A stretch of DNA of 64,000 nt, from the NCBI RefSeq assembly GCF_963422545.1, contig NZ_OY730230.1, forward strand, positions 496,001-560,000, given 5' to 3'. The position numbers and the translations under genes are program-made. Of this stretch, positions 41,209 to 50,505 are shown piece by piece. Origin of the DNA: an uncultured Flavobacterium sp. (GTDB lineage Bacteria > Bacteroidota > Bacteroidia > Flavobacteriales > Flavobacteriaceae). Positions within the stretch are counted from its first letter, which is position 1. The number at the start of each line of letters is the position of its first letter. The notes beneath the pieces were generated by a model. It was not told the DNA's origin. It saw nothing but the letters and a program-made list of their open reading frames with translations, and did not search any database.

Positions 41209-44200
41209 TTATAATGAAAGGTTTAAAGTAAAAGTGTATTGAGATGTTACCGGTAAAGCAACTCCTCCAGCATTACGAAACTCAGGATCCTGACCATTCA
41301 ATCTTTTGTCTGAGTAAAGCAACCAAGGATTAACAGCTGATCCTTTTAAGGTAAATGTGCTTAATCCTAACTTTTTCTTGAAATCTTTTGGAAATTCCCA
41401 ACTCAATGAAATATTCTTTAATCTAACAAAGTCACCATCTGCAATACGCACATCTGAATAGTTGTAAGTATTGTAAGCTCTTGCCAATGTACGTTCTCCA
41501 CCATAGTTAGCATTCAAACGTCTGTCAGCAATAACAGGAACATTAGTATAGTTTTCGTCTCCAGGATTGATCCAACGGTTAGTGAAATCTTTTGTAAAAA
41601 CTGTTAAATCATCATAAGTACTATCATAAATTGGATTTAAACGTACTTTGTTACCTGCTGATCCTACGAAGAATACATATAGCGACCAATTTTTGTATGT
41701 AAATGTATTAGCCCAACCCAAAGATTTATTTGGCTCAATAGATCCTTCATACTTCAAATATTTAGTTACATCTATATTATCCTGAAAATTAGCTCCGGTA
41801 ATGTTATTAGTTTCTCCGGCAGGCATAACAAAAGTTGGCAATCCCTGATTGTTCAGACCTGTAAATTGGTATGAATAAATTGAATTTCTAGGGTGTCCAA
41901 TTGTATTTCCTCCATTTGGATCTACTAAATCAAAAACTGTAGGTGTATTTTCTAATCTTGTAATTTTTTGTGAATAAACAGAAAAGTTTACTGTCGAAGA
42001 CCATTTGAAGTTTTGCAAATCAAGAATTTTTCCAGTAACTCCAAGCTCTAACCCTTTAGTTTCCATATCTGCATTGTTTCCTTGTCTGACTCTTTGTCCT
42101 CCAATTCCTGAAGTAATTACATAATCAACCAAATCAAATGCTTTACGACGGTAAACATCTGTTGTTAATTGCAATCTGTTGTTGAACATTCCAAGATCAA
42201 CACCTAAGTTGGTCTCAAATTGTTTTTCCCAAGTTAAATCGCCATTTTGCAATTCGTCGATACCAATTCCTGATTCTCTGTCACTAAGATTAAAACGATC
42301 TGTAATAAAACTTCTGTAAATTGCTAATGAGTTTGTTGCCGGTCCTGCTGTTGCAGTAAGTCCGTATGAAGCTCTTACAGCTAAATTATTTACAGATTCG
42401 ATATTTTTCATGAATTTTTCTTCAGCAACATTCCATTTACCACTAAAAGTGTAAGTTGGCAACCATCTTGAAGAATTACTGTTTCCTTGTCTGTTTGATC
42501 CGTCATAACGACCTGTAACCGATGCTGTATAACGACGATCATAAGTATATCCTACTTTTCCAAAGAAACCTACTGTTCTTTCTTTCTCTTCATTAAAACC
42601 ATAATAAGAATCACCTCCGTTAATTATTTTTTGGATAATTCTTGGATCTGTAAAAGCTGTAAGCCCTCTATCGTACTGGATTCCAGCTGCTGTAAAGTTG
42701 TCACTAGTTCTGTCTACAACTCTCATCTCTGTACCAAAGAACCCTTCTAATTCGTGTTTCTCGTTTAATGTATTTCTGTAGCTAATACTGTTTCTTAAGT
42801 TATAAGAAGTCATATCGTTCGTGAATTTTCTTAAGAAACCTCCGTTTGGCAATACTGAAACTTTAGGAGCAGTTAAATCATTAGGATCTTGATATAAAAA
42901 GATATTTTGGTCTCTAACCAATGTATTTACACCGTCCTCACCATCTGGCGTTCCTGCTTTGTAAGCTCCAACAACGTTTGAACCTTCAAGAATTTTGTGC
43001 TCACGGCTAGTGTTAGCATAACGAGCAGAACCAGTAAGGTTATACGTTAAATGTGGGTTTATTTTATAATCTAAATCCAATTGAAAACGAATATCTTTTA
43101 CTTTAATTTCCATGAAGTTATTCTTCAATTCATTGATGATATTCATTTTAGCCCAGTTATTTCTGTAATACTCTAAATTTCCATTATCATCATAAGGTCT
43201 TAAAGTTCTACTTGTATTCAATACATAATTAAATGGATTGATATCAAAATCACGTGTTATTTTACCAAAAACGGCATCTTTTTCACTTTCATAACTTCCC
43301 GGTGCACCTTGATCACGCACAGAAGCCAATGTTGATAAAGTAATATTCAATTTATCATTGATGAAAAATGTTCCTTTAATGTTTGATGAAATTTGTTTTA
43401 CATCATCAGCAATAGTCCATCCCGGATCAGTATAATATCCTAAAGAGGCATAAAACGTATTGTTTTTTCCTCCACCAGAAAAACTCAAAGAGTGATTTTG
43501 CGTCATAGAAGGTCTAAACAATACATTGAACCAATCTGTATTTGCTAATTCATATTTTTTCAAGAAATTATTTCTACTAACAGGATCATTATTAACCAAA
43601 TAACCACCAGTTGCAGGATCATAAGTATTGATCGCTCTTCCTAAAATATTATAAGCTCCACCGTATCTTCCGTTTACTGTTGATGGTAAATCAAGATATC
43701 CTTTAGATTCCATTTCTTTGAAAATACTCATTGATTCTTGCGAATTCAAAATATCATATTGGCTATAATTAGGAACCGATCTAACAGTTTGTTCTAATGA
43801 ATAGCTTACTTTTAATGGTGAATCTCTACGTCCTTGTTTTGTAGTTACAACCACAACTCCGTTCAAAGATCTTGATCCGTAAATAGAAGTTGCAGATGCA
43901 TCTTTAAGAATTTCGATGCTTTGAATATCATTAGCGTTTAATCCTGCAACTGATGAACTCAACAAAGTTGAAGAGTTTCCTGAAGCTAAATCTGCAAATG
44001 ATAAATTGATAATATCTTCTTGTACAACACCATCAATTACCCATAAAGGTTTTGTGTCTCCAAAAATAGATGAAGATCCACGAACCGTGATTTTTGGTGC
44101 AGTACCAAATGTTCCCGTAACGTTTTGAACCGTTACCCCTGCAGCTTTTCCTTCAATCATTCTACTAACATCTACTACTCCATCAACTTTTAATTCAGCT

Positions 44201-44934
44201 CCAGAAATTTTACTAATAGCTCCTGTAAATGTTCTTTTAGATGTTTTTTCATATCCTGTAGTTACTACAACTTCTTTCAGGTTTTGTCCTAATTCACTCA
44301 AAACTACAGTTGGCGAAATATTGCTTATACCAATTTCTTTTGTCTCCATACCTACATAAGAAATGATAAGTTTATCGCTATTCGCTGGCATTTCGATAGT
44401 AAAATTACCATCAAAATCAGTTAAGACAGCTACCTTGCTTCCTTTTGCCATTACTGTTGCTCCAGGCAAAGGATTACCGCCTGCATCAGTCACTTTTCCT
44501 TTAATAGTTGGACCTGCAGTTAATATTTCAAATAATGAATCGTGATTATCTGAGTTTGCAAACGGATTTACAACATTCTTTTGCAAAATAATCTGATTAC
44601 TAACTTCTGAGTATGTGATATTAAACGGAATTAAAATTCTGTTTAAAATACTAGATAATGTTTCCTGATTAGCCTCAATACTCACTTTCTGATTTAATTG
44701 CGGTAATCTGGAATTATAAGAAAATTTTACATGTGCAGACTTTTCAATTTTAGATAATGCATTGTCTAAAGTCAAATTTTCAACTGTAATTGTGACTTTA
44801 GTATCTAATTTTTTTTGCCCATTTACATCGTTTGCCATTGCAACACTTGAAAACACAAGTGCAAGGACAAACTGAAATAGTGTTATTTTCATGATTCGAT
44901 GGAGTAATCGTTGTTTAACAACTGGTTTTTTCAT
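41209..44934 (-). CDS. SusC/RagA-family TonB-linked outer-membrane transporter with STN domain
   Basis: A 1241-residue TonB-dependent transporter. After the signal region (residues about 15-35) come an STN signalling domain (VTITVENLTLDNALSKIEKSAHVKFSY), a carboxypeptidase-regulatory-like domain (IKGKVTDAGGNPLPGATVMAKG...YVGMETKEI), a plug (LWVIDGVVQEDI; GSRSLNGVVVVTTKQG) and a 22-strand barrel ending FTLNLSL. The STN domain is what couples such transporters to a FecR-type anti-sigma factor, and that gene lies just upstream. So import and gene control are probably linked. The true start may be the Met at codon 15. Confidence 0.95.
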   Translation of the reverse strand: MKKPVVKQRLLHRIMKITLFQFVLALVFSSVAMANDVNGQKKLDTKVTITVENLTLDNALSKIEKSAHVKFSYNSRLPQLNQKVSIEANQETLSSILNRILIPFNITYSEVSNQIILQKNVVNPFANSDNHDSLFEILTAGPTIKGKVTDAGGNPLPGATVMAKGSKVAVLTDFDGNFTIEMPANSDKLIISYVGMETKEIGISNISPTVVLSELGQNLKEVVVTTGYEKTSKRTFTGAISKISGAELKVDGVVDVSRMIEGKAAGVTVQNVTGTFGTAPKITVRGSSSIFGDTKPLWVIDGVVQEDIINLSFADLASGNSSTLLSSSVAGLNANDIQSIEILKDASATSIYGSRSLNGVVVVTTKQGRRDSPLKVSYSLEQTVRSVPNYSQYDILNSQESMSIFKEMESKGYLDLPSTVNGRYGGAYNILGRAINTYDPATGGYLVNNDPVSRNNFLKKYELANTDWFNVLFRPSMTQNHSLSFSGGGKNNTFYASLGYYTDPGWTIADDVKQISSNIKGTFFINDKLNITLSTLASVRDQGAPGSYESEKDAVFGKITRDFDINPFNYVLNTSRTLRPYDDNGNLEYYRNNWAKMNIINELKNNFMEIKVKDIRFQLDLDYKINPHLTYNLTGSARYANTSREHKILEGSNVVGAYKAGTPDGEDGVNTLVRDQNIFLYQDPNDLTAPKVSVLPNGGFLRKFTNDMTSYNLRNSISYRNTLNEKHELEGFFGTEMRVVDRTSDNFTAAGIQYDRGLTAFTDPRIIQKIINGGDSYYGFNEEKERTVGFFGKVGYTYDRRYTASVTGRYDGSNRQGNSNSSRWLPTYTFSGKWNVAEEKFMKNIESVNNLAVRASYGLTATAGPATNSLAIYRSFITDRFNLSDRESGIGIDELQNGDLTWEKQFETNLGVDLGMFNNRLQLTTDVYRRKAFDLVDYVITSGIGGQRVRQGNNADMETKGLELGVTGKILDLQNFKWSSTVNFSVYSQKITRLENTPTVFDLVDPNGGNTIGHPRNSIYSYQFTGLNNQGLPTFVMPAGETNNITGANFQDNIDVTKYLKYEGSIEPNKSLGWANTFTYKNWSLYVFFVGSAGNKVRLNPIYDSTYDDLTVFTKDFTNRWINPGDENYTNVPVIADRRLNANYGGERTLARAYNTYNYSDVRIADGDFVRLKNISLSWEFPKDFKKKLGLSTFTLKGSAVNPWLLYSDKRLNGQDPEFRNAGGVALPVTSQYTFTLNLSL

Positions 44935-45241
44935 AATTTTGGTTTGTTTTGATTAATACTGATTCGAGTGTATTTTAAGAAACGTTAATGAATTACTCTT
45001 TACAGAGAGCAATTCAATTTTACAAGTGTCGAATATGTTACAGCATTTCGACACTTTTTTTATGCATTATCTTCTACATAGGCTTTTTGGTTTTGTTCTG
45101 GTTTTTAGTTTATACTTTGGTTTTGGTTTGTTCTCAAAAAAAAATAAATTACATTCCTGCTTAAAAAAAGAAAGAATTCACTTCAAAATATTACTTTTCT
45201 CAGCTAATGATTTTTTGTATAATTACAGTTATGCAAAAAAA
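44935..45241. other. Intergenic region between the anti-sigma and susC-like genes
   Basis: No gene supported. The stretch is T-rich on the plus strand, with repeated ttggttttg-like runs (45088-45145). A sigma-factor-dependent promoter for the susC-like gene should lie here, but I see no standard TAnnTTTG box, which would fit use of the neighbouring ECF sigma. A 77-codon plus-strand open frame here is low-complexity and rejected. Confidence 0.45.
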
Positions 45242-46357
45242 TTAATTACAGCCTTGTGAGGTAATGATGATTTGATTTCCGTTCATTTCAAAACTGGTGT
45301 TATTGCCAATGCTTTTACACACAATTTTTAATTTTTCTGTCAAAGGCTGGTCACTCAGTGAAGTTGTAAGATGACAATCTTTTAATTTGTCTTTAGGATA
45401 ATCAATATCTACTAAATAAGCCTGCTCAATTGTTTCGAAAATCTGAGAAACCGGAATATCGCTAAATTCAAAGCTTAGTTGTTCGATATTTCCAACGCTT
45501 TGAGCAAGTACAACATCTTGAGTAATATTTGTAATTTTATTAAACTTTAGATCATTACGCTCAAATCGTAATGCTTGATTGGGAAGTAAGACTATTTCTT
45601 CCTGATCTGATTTTGAAATCATCTCATTAGACTTAACCTTAACTTTACCGGTGCGAACAAGAACTTCAACATCAGGTTGATCAGAATAAGCTTTAACTCT
45701 AAAACTAGTTCCAACTACCTTCGTCACAATCTCGTTTGCATAAACGTAAAAAGGTTTTTTAGGATTTTTACTAATTTCAAAGAAACCTTCGCCGGATAAA
45801 TACACCTTTCTTTCGTTTCCGGTAAAGATTTTAGGATAACTTAATTTACTATTGGGCTGTAACAAAACCGAACTGCCATCAGATAATGTGATGATTTGCG
45901 GTTTGTCAGAATTATTAGTCTGCTCAACTAATCCTTCACTATTTTCATCGATAAGTTCTTTGTATGTAACAACTTTATTATCGGTATGAAAATGATTTTT
46001 ATAAAACCAAATTGATATTAATCCAAAAATTAAAGTTGCAGCAACTCCGTTAAGAAAACATTTTCTCAGGAATTTTAAGTCTGAATTTTCAGGTAAATCT
46101 TTTTGATTTTCTTTTTCTTCGATTTTCAGCCAGGTCGTTTCTAACGCTCTGTGAATATCTGATGCAGATAATTTTGAATCCGGAACTTTCATTGCCAGCA
46201 ATAAGTGCCTTGCGTCTTCGACTAACTTTGCACGCTGACGACTTTCTAAAGTCCACTCTTCCCAACCATCATTGTCGATTTTTAATAAAATCCAGGATTG
46301 GAATGATTCGTCAGATAAAAAATCTTCTATTTCGGTATATTTATTACGTTTTTGCAT
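45242..46357 (-). CDS. FecR-family anti-sigma factor
   Basis: Inner-membrane anti-sigma regulator, 371 residues. A cytoplasmic N-terminal part (about 115 residues) is followed by one transmembrane helix (FLNGVAATLIFGLISIWFY) and the periplasmic FecR domain (ITLSDGSSVLLQPNSKLSYPKIF; RKVYLSGEGFFEISKNPKKPFYVYA). The DUF4974-type C-terminal domain ends KIVCKSIGNNTSFEMNGNQIIITSQG, which resembles an STN fold. It lies between the sigma gene and the susC-like gene, as expected for a sigma / FecR / STN-SusC trans-envelope switch. Confidence 0.94.
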   Translation of the reverse strand: MQKRNKYTEIEDFLSDESFQSWILLKIDNDGWEEWTLESRQRAKLVEDARHLLLAMKVPDSKLSASDIHRALETTWLKIEEKENQKDLPENSDLKFLRKCFLNGVAATLIFGLISIWFYKNHFHTDNKVVTYKELIDENSEGLVEQTNNSDKPQIITLSDGSSVLLQPNSKLSYPKIFTGNERKVYLSGEGFFEISKNPKKPFYVYANEIVTKVVGTSFRVKAYSDQPDVEVLVRTGKVKVKSNEMISKSDQEEIVLLPNQALRFERNDLKFNKITNITQDVVLAQSVGNIEQLSFEFSDIPVSQIFETIEQAYLVDIDYPKDKLKDCHLTTSLSDQPLTEKLKIVCKSIGNNTSFEMNGNQIIITSQGCN

Positions 46358-46446
46358 CTAAAAATAAGGTTACAAAAACATAGAGGACAGCTCTCTGATT
46401 ATATACTCACTAAATTGTGATTTTTTTTATATTTTTTGAAATAAAA

Positions 46447-47058
46447 TTAAAAAGTACTTGAAGATAGTAATAGAAATAAGGAAAAACTACCCTTCCATTC
46501 TTTGCGAAGTGCAAGTAAACCACGGTATAATAAATTACTCGCCGATTGATAATTTACATCAAGCATTTCTGCAATTTGTTCTACTGACAGTCCCTGGTGA
46601 TATCTTAAATACAAAGCTTCTTTCTGGCGTGGCGGTAAATCATTTAATAATTTATTTAAATAAGTAACTTTTTCTTTAGTAGCATAATCATCGTCTATAA
46701 GTTCATGCTCTACAGAAAACTCCAGCAAAAATGCAATAGAATCTGTGTTGGTTGCCTTTCTAAAAATATGATCGCGTTCATGCAGTCGTGCAATTCGTTT
46801 GCGCACGCTTGATAACAAATAGGCTTTTACAACCACAGAACGCTGTAATGAATTACGATAAACCCATATATCTGTAAAAACATCCTGAATACAATCCTGT
46901 ACTTTTTCATGATAAGGAGAAAGTGAATTTCCGTAATTCACCAAATCTGTATAGTATCTTTCGAATAACATAGAGAATGATTTTTCATCACCTTCTTTCA
47001 GGTTAGTCCAAAGAGCACTATCATCAAAGGTGCTGAATTCTAAAGTAGAGGTTTTCAT
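46447..47058 (-). CDS. ECF-type RNA polymerase sigma factor
   Basis: Sigma-70 family, ECF subgroup of the Bacteroidota FecI-like type, 203 residues. Region 2 reads FSMLFERYYTDLVNYGNSL...VQDCIQDVFTDIWVYRNSL. Region 4 reads LPPRQKEALYLRYHQGLSVEQIAEMLDVNYQSASNLLYRGLLALR, a clean helix-turn-helix. It is the first gene of the five-gene downstream system (FecR, SusC, SusD, HExxH lipoprotein, DUF4302) and probably activates it when the FecR protein is signalled through the STN domain. Confidence 0.95.
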   Translation of the reverse strand: MKTSTLEFSTFDDSALWTNLKEGDEKSFSMLFERYYTDLVNYGNSLSPYHEKVQDCIQDVFTDIWVYRNSLQRSVVVKAYLLSSVRKRIARLHERDHIFRKATNTDSIAFLLEFSVEHELIDDDYATKEKVTYLNKLLNDLPPRQKEALYLRYHQGLSVEQIAEMLDVNYQSASNLLYRGLLALRKEWKGSFSLFLLLSSSTF

Positions 47059-47544
47059 AATTTAATTTGAGACAGAATTCTTGAAAATATGATATTGGTT
47101 TTAACATAAAGAATACAGTTTTTTAACATTATTCCCTACATCTGTGCGATAAATATATAAAAGCAAATTTTCAAAACCAATTTTTTTACACATAAGAGAT
47201 CGTTTCCTAACATACAAAACTGTCTCTTTTTGCCTGATTTAATTAGGAATTACACCAAATAAAAAAAGTGCAAATACTTAAATAAATATTTTAATTGTCA
47301 GATTTTACTACCATACTTTTCAATTTCATTTTTTAACATTCCAAACACACTAATCTACTTCGGTTATAAAAAAAGACTAAAAAATTCAAGAAATCTGCAA
47401 GGCAAAAGAATTATTCACACAAAAAAACAGAACAAATTCATTGAGAATTAAACAAAAAAGTCAGCCGCTAATTCTCAATATGACAAAAAAAAGCCTCACT
47501 ACAACTAGCAAGGCTCTTATAATTTTATTAAAAAAATAACTTTC
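47059..47544. other. Intergenic region, 486 bases
   Basis: No gene supported on either strand; tiny open frames lack any recognisable pattern. At 47487-47512 an imperfect stem (agcctcacta / tagcaaggct) with a T run on the minus strand looks like the terminator of the 142-residue gene. The rest is A/T-rich and should contain the promoter of the sigma-factor gene. Confidence 0.45.
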
Positions 47545-47973
47545 TTAGAAAGCTACATTCCATCTTGGTAATTTTGCATTTGCATCTAAGAAGTTTTGTA
47601 AAACTTGCGCTTCAACTGCAGTTGGAATTGCTTTTACATCTGCATTAAAAGTCTCATACCAAACTACTTCAAGAGCCTGAATATTTTCTATTTTCATTTG
47701 TGCAGGCCAGGAATATTTTCTTCCTGTTTTTGCAAATTGGTGTCCGTTTACGATTTTATCATATAAACCACCATTTTTGCTCTTTAAAGTTCCATCATTC
47801 TGAACAGTTCCTGTAGAAGCAACCATGATTAATTCTTTTGCATCTCCATCAACAGCGTAAACTACAAAAACTCCAGCACCAGCTTCCGGCGCATTACATG
47901 TTTGTTCTAAACTATCTTCGATAGTAAAAGTAAAACTGTTGCTTACTTTAAACTTTTCTAATTCTTTGTACAT
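47545..47973 (-). CDS. Conserved small protein, possibly a degenerate GIY-YIG-like fold
   Basis: A 142-residue cytoplasmic protein without signal or membrane segment. The order GVFVVYAVDGDAKELIMVASTG, then GGLYDKIVNGHQFAKTGRKYSWP, then IPTAVEAQVLQNFL recalls the strand-strand-helix layout of GIY-YIG domains. A Gly-rich strand comes first, then an Arg-containing helix and a Glu on a later helix, but the YIG tyrosine is missing. If related, it is probably not a nuclease. It lies downstream of the lpx-sucD operon beyond a terminator. The function is unknown. Confidence 0.75.
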   Translation of the reverse strand: MYKELEKFKVSNSFTFTIEDSLEQTCNAPEAGAGVFVVYAVDGDAKELIMVASTGTVQNDGTLKSKNGGLYDKIVNGHQFAKTGRKYSWPAQMKIENIQALEVVWYETFNADVKAIPTAVEAQVLQNFLDANAKLPRWNVAF

Positions 47974-48058
47974 ATTATTTGTTTTAAGCTTCTAAGATTC
48001 TGAGAATCTAAGTTGCTAAGTTTTTAAATTATATATTCCACTCATTTTAAAAATGTAA

Positions 48059-48087
48059 AAAAGTCTCAACAAAATATTGAGACTTTT
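48059..48087 (-). terminator. Terminator after sucD
   Basis: Perfect 11-bp arms aaaagtctcaa (48059-48069) and ttgagactttt (48077-48087) with a 7-base loop and a T run on the minus strand, 32 bases after the sucD stop. It closes the lpx-efp-sucD transcript. Confidence 0.85.
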
Positions 48088-48118
48088 CTTTTGGAATTTT
48101 TATTTTGAATATTAGAGA

Positions 48119-48991
48119 TTATCCTAATACTTCTTTTACTTTTTTACCAATTTCTGCTGGTGAATCAACAACGTGAATTCCGTTGTCTCTCATAATTTGT
48201 TTTTTAGCAGCAGCTGTATCATCAGAACCTCCAACGATAGCACCTGCGTGACCCATTGTTCTACCAGCAGGAGCAGTTTCTCCAGCGATAAAACCAACAA
48301 CTGGTTTACGGTTACCATCAGCTCTTACCCATCTTGCAGCATCAGCTTCAAGTTGACCACCAATTTCACCAATCATAATGATGATTTCAGTTTCCGGGTC
48401 GTTCATTAATAATTCAACAGCTTCTTTAGTTGTAGTTCCAATAATTGGATCTCCACCAATACCAATAGCTGTAGTGATTCCTAAACCTTGTTTTACAACC
48501 TGGTCAGCAGCTTCATAAGTTAAAGTTCCTGATTTAGAAACAATTCCAACTGTACCTTTTTTGAAAACGAAACCTGGCATAATACCAACTTTAGCTTCAC
48601 CCGGAGTAATAACTCCCGGACAGTTTGGTCCAATTAATCTAGAATTTCTTTCTTTAACATAATTATTTGCCTTAATCATATCTGCTACAGGAATTCCTTC
48701 TGTAATAGCAATAATTACTTTAATTCCAGCGTCAGCAGCTTCCATAATTGCATCAGCAGCAAAAGCTGGCGGTACAAAAATAATAGATGTATCAGCTCCA
48801 GCTTGATCAACAGCATCTTTTACTGTGTTAAAAACCGGACGATCTAAATGGCTAGTTCCTCCTTTCCCCGGAGTAACACCACCAACAACATTAGTACCGT
48901 ACTCAATCATTTGAGAAGCGTGGAAAGTTCCTTCGCTTCCTGTAAATCCTTGAACAATTATTTTGGAATCTTTATTAACTAAAACACTCAT
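48119..48991 (-). CDS. sucD: Succinyl-CoA synthetase, alpha subunit
   Basis: TCA-cycle ligase subunit that binds CoA and carries the phosphohistidine. The 290 residues show the CoA-binding Rossmann part (SKIIVQGFTGSEGTFHASQM), GPNCPGVITPGEAKVGIMPG, and the active-site His in GRTMGHAGAIVGG. The beta subunit gene is not in the window. It lies 84 bases after the NTF2-like gene, with a TACTTTTG element (minus strand, 49027-49034) in the gap, so it may have its own promoter as well as readthrough. Confidence 0.97.
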   Translation of the reverse strand: MSVLVNKDSKIIVQGFTGSEGTFHASQMIEYGTNVVGGVTPGKGGTSHLDRPVFNTVKDAVDQAGADTSIIFVPPAFAADAIMEAADAGIKVIIAITEGIPVADMIKANNYVKERNSRLIGPNCPGVITPGEAKVGIMPGFVFKKGTVGIVSKSGTLTYEAADQVVKQGLGITTAIGIGGDPIIGTTTKEAVELLMNDPETEIIIMIGEIGGQLEADAARWVRADGNRKPVVGFIAGETAPAGRTMGHAGAIVGGSDDTAAAKKQIMRDNGIHVVDSPAEIGKKVKEVLG

Positions 48992-49026
48992 GATATATAT
49001 TTTATGTAGTTTTTAAAATTGTGATG

Positions 49027-49034
49027 CAAAAGTA
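49027..49034 (-). promoter_or_regulatory. Putative sucD -7 element
   Basis: Minus-strand TACTTTTG (TAnnTTTG type), 36 bases before the sucD ATG. The -33 region has TTA rather than TTG. Confidence 0.4.
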
Positions 49035-49075
49035 AGGTTTTGTAACGTATTTTAACCTTTTTGTCTTCAAAAAAA

Positions 49076-49438
49076 TTAAGAAAATTGACTCATTTGATAA
49101 CCACGATATAATTTATCGTCTTTTATTTGCCAAATTGTAGAAAAATGGGCCAATAACATCTCTTCTCGTGGGTTCTCAATCGTTTTCACAAAATGAGAAT
49201 ATCGTATCGAAACCAAGTCATCTTCAGCAAGAATATGGCTAATTCTGACCTTAGAACGCACGTAAGCACGACTTAGTTCATTTGCCATATCCAACATCGA
49301 ATTATAATCCATCTCGATCAATCCTTTAGTGCTATTCCAATCCAATTTTACATCGGGATGTAAATAAATTTTCATGATTTCACTATCAATTAAGGCATCT
49401 GACTTGTAAAATTTTTGAACAAATTCTTTAATAGACAT
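49076..49438 (-). CDS. NTF2-like small protein in the lpx-sucD cluster
   Basis: A 120-residue protein starting MSIKEFVQKFYKSDALIDSEIMKIYLHPDVKLDW, the helical opening of the NTF2/SnoaL fold. ISHILAEDDLVSIRYSHF and FSTIWQIKDDKLYRGYQMSQ give the expected strands. Its start is one base after the stop of the lpxD-like gene, so the two are translationally tied. No catalytic residue set is clear. It is distinct in sequence from the NTF2-like protein in the his operon. A link to envelope or lipid metabolism is suggested by position only. Confidence 0.88.
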   Translation of the reverse strand: MSIKEFVQKFYKSDALIDSEIMKIYLHPDVKLDWNSTKGLIEMDYNSMLDMANELSRAYVRSKVRISHILAEDDLVSIRYSHFVKTIENPREEMLLAHFSTIWQIKDDKLYRGYQMSQFS

Positions 49439-49439
49439 A

Positions 49440-50369
49440 TTATTTCAATTTATTTAAAATTTCAGGAATCTTTTTGATGTTTGCTAATTGTTTTAGCTTT
49501 TCTCTTGATTCTTCGATTGGAGTTCCAAAATAGGATTTCCCCCCTTCAACGGATTTAGTAACACCAGTTTGGCCCATAATAACAGCCTTCGCTCCTATTG
49601 TGATTCCGCTGGTTGTCCCTACTTGTCCCCAGATAGTAACTTCATCTTCAATAACAACACAACCCGCAATGCCGGTTTGCGAAGCAATTAAACATTTTTT
49701 TCCAATCACAGTATCATGTCCAACATGTACCTGATTATCCAATTTTGTTCCTTCACCAATTGTTGTATCACCAGTTACACCTTTATCAATAGTACAAAGC
49801 GCACCAATACCAACATTATCTTCAATTACAACTCTTCCGCCAGAAATTAACTGATCAAAACCATCCGGACGTTTTTTATAATAAAATGCATCGGCACCTA
49901 AAATAGTTCCTGCATGAATCATTACATTGTCTCCAATTACAGTATGATCGTAAATTGTAACGTTAGGATGTATCAAACAATTTTTACCAATTGTAACGTT
50001 GTTTCCAACAAAACAATTAGGCTGAATTACTGTCCCTTCTCCAATAGTTGCAGAAAGAGCAATAGATACATTTGTAGCTTGAAAAGGTCTGAAATGTTTG
50101 GTTAGGATATTAAAATCTCTGAAAGGATCATCAGAAATTAAAAGTGCTTTACCTTCCGGGCAATCTACCTCTTTGTTAATCAAAACAATAGTAGCTGCTG
50201 ATTGTAAAGCTTTATCGTAATATTTAGGATGGTCTACAAAAACTATATCTCCGGGTTCAACAACATGTATTTCGTTCATGCCTAAAACCGGAAAGCTTTG
50301 GTCACCAATAAATTTGCATTGAAGCAAATTTGCAATTTCTTGTAAAGAATGACTCTTTGGAAATTTCAT
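49440..50369 (-). CDS. LpxD-like acyltransferase paralogue (left-handed beta-helix)
   Basis: A 309-residue hexapeptide-repeat protein related to UDP-3-O-acyl-glucosamine N-acyltransferase. The N-terminal LpxD-type uridine-binding domain is kept (SLQEIANLLQCKFIGDQSF; ISDDPFRDFNILTKHF). The beta-helix follows from about residue 100, with the catalytic-type His in LDNQVHVGHDTVIG, matching IAHN in the true LpxD upstream. So acyl transfer is plausible, but the substrate may differ. It is tightly coupled to the NTF2-like gene downstream. Confidence 0.87.
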   Translation of the reverse strand: MKFPKSHSLQEIANLLQCKFIGDQSFPVLGMNEIHVVEPGDIVFVDHPKYYDKALQSAATIVLINKEVDCPEGKALLISDDPFRDFNILTKHFRPFQATNVSIALSATIGEGTVIQPNCFVGNNVTIGKNCLIHPNVTIYDHTVIGDNVMIHAGTILGADAFYYKKRPDGFDQLISGGRVVIEDNVGIGALCTIDKGVTGDTTIGEGTKLDNQVHVGHDTVIGKKCLIASQTGIAGCVVIEDEVTIWGQVGTTSGITIGAKAVIMGQTGVTKSVEGGKSYFGTPIEESREKLKQLANIKKIPEILNKLK

Positions 50370-50384
50370 ATATTTTAATTAGAA

Positions 50385-50505
50385 AATTTGTCAATTAGAA
50401 AATGTGCCAATTAGAAAAAGTGTCAATCAGAAAATGAACGCTCAAAATTGTGATGATTCACTAATTTTCTAATTGACTCATTGACAAATTATCTAATTAA
50501 TAAAC
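50385..50505. repeat. Repeat spacer between efp and the lpxD-like gene
   Basis: Direct copies of caattagaaaatgtg (about 50386-50440) followed by inverted ttttctaattgactcattgacaaattatc-type copies (about 50464-50498). Same unit family as the hisA-hisF spacer. Confidence 0.75.

Noticed and set aside
45026..45259. 77-codon plus-strand open frame upstream of the susC-like gene
   Set aside because: Low-complexity Phe/Leu-rich translation in a T-rich spacer, overlapping the end of the FecR gene antisense.
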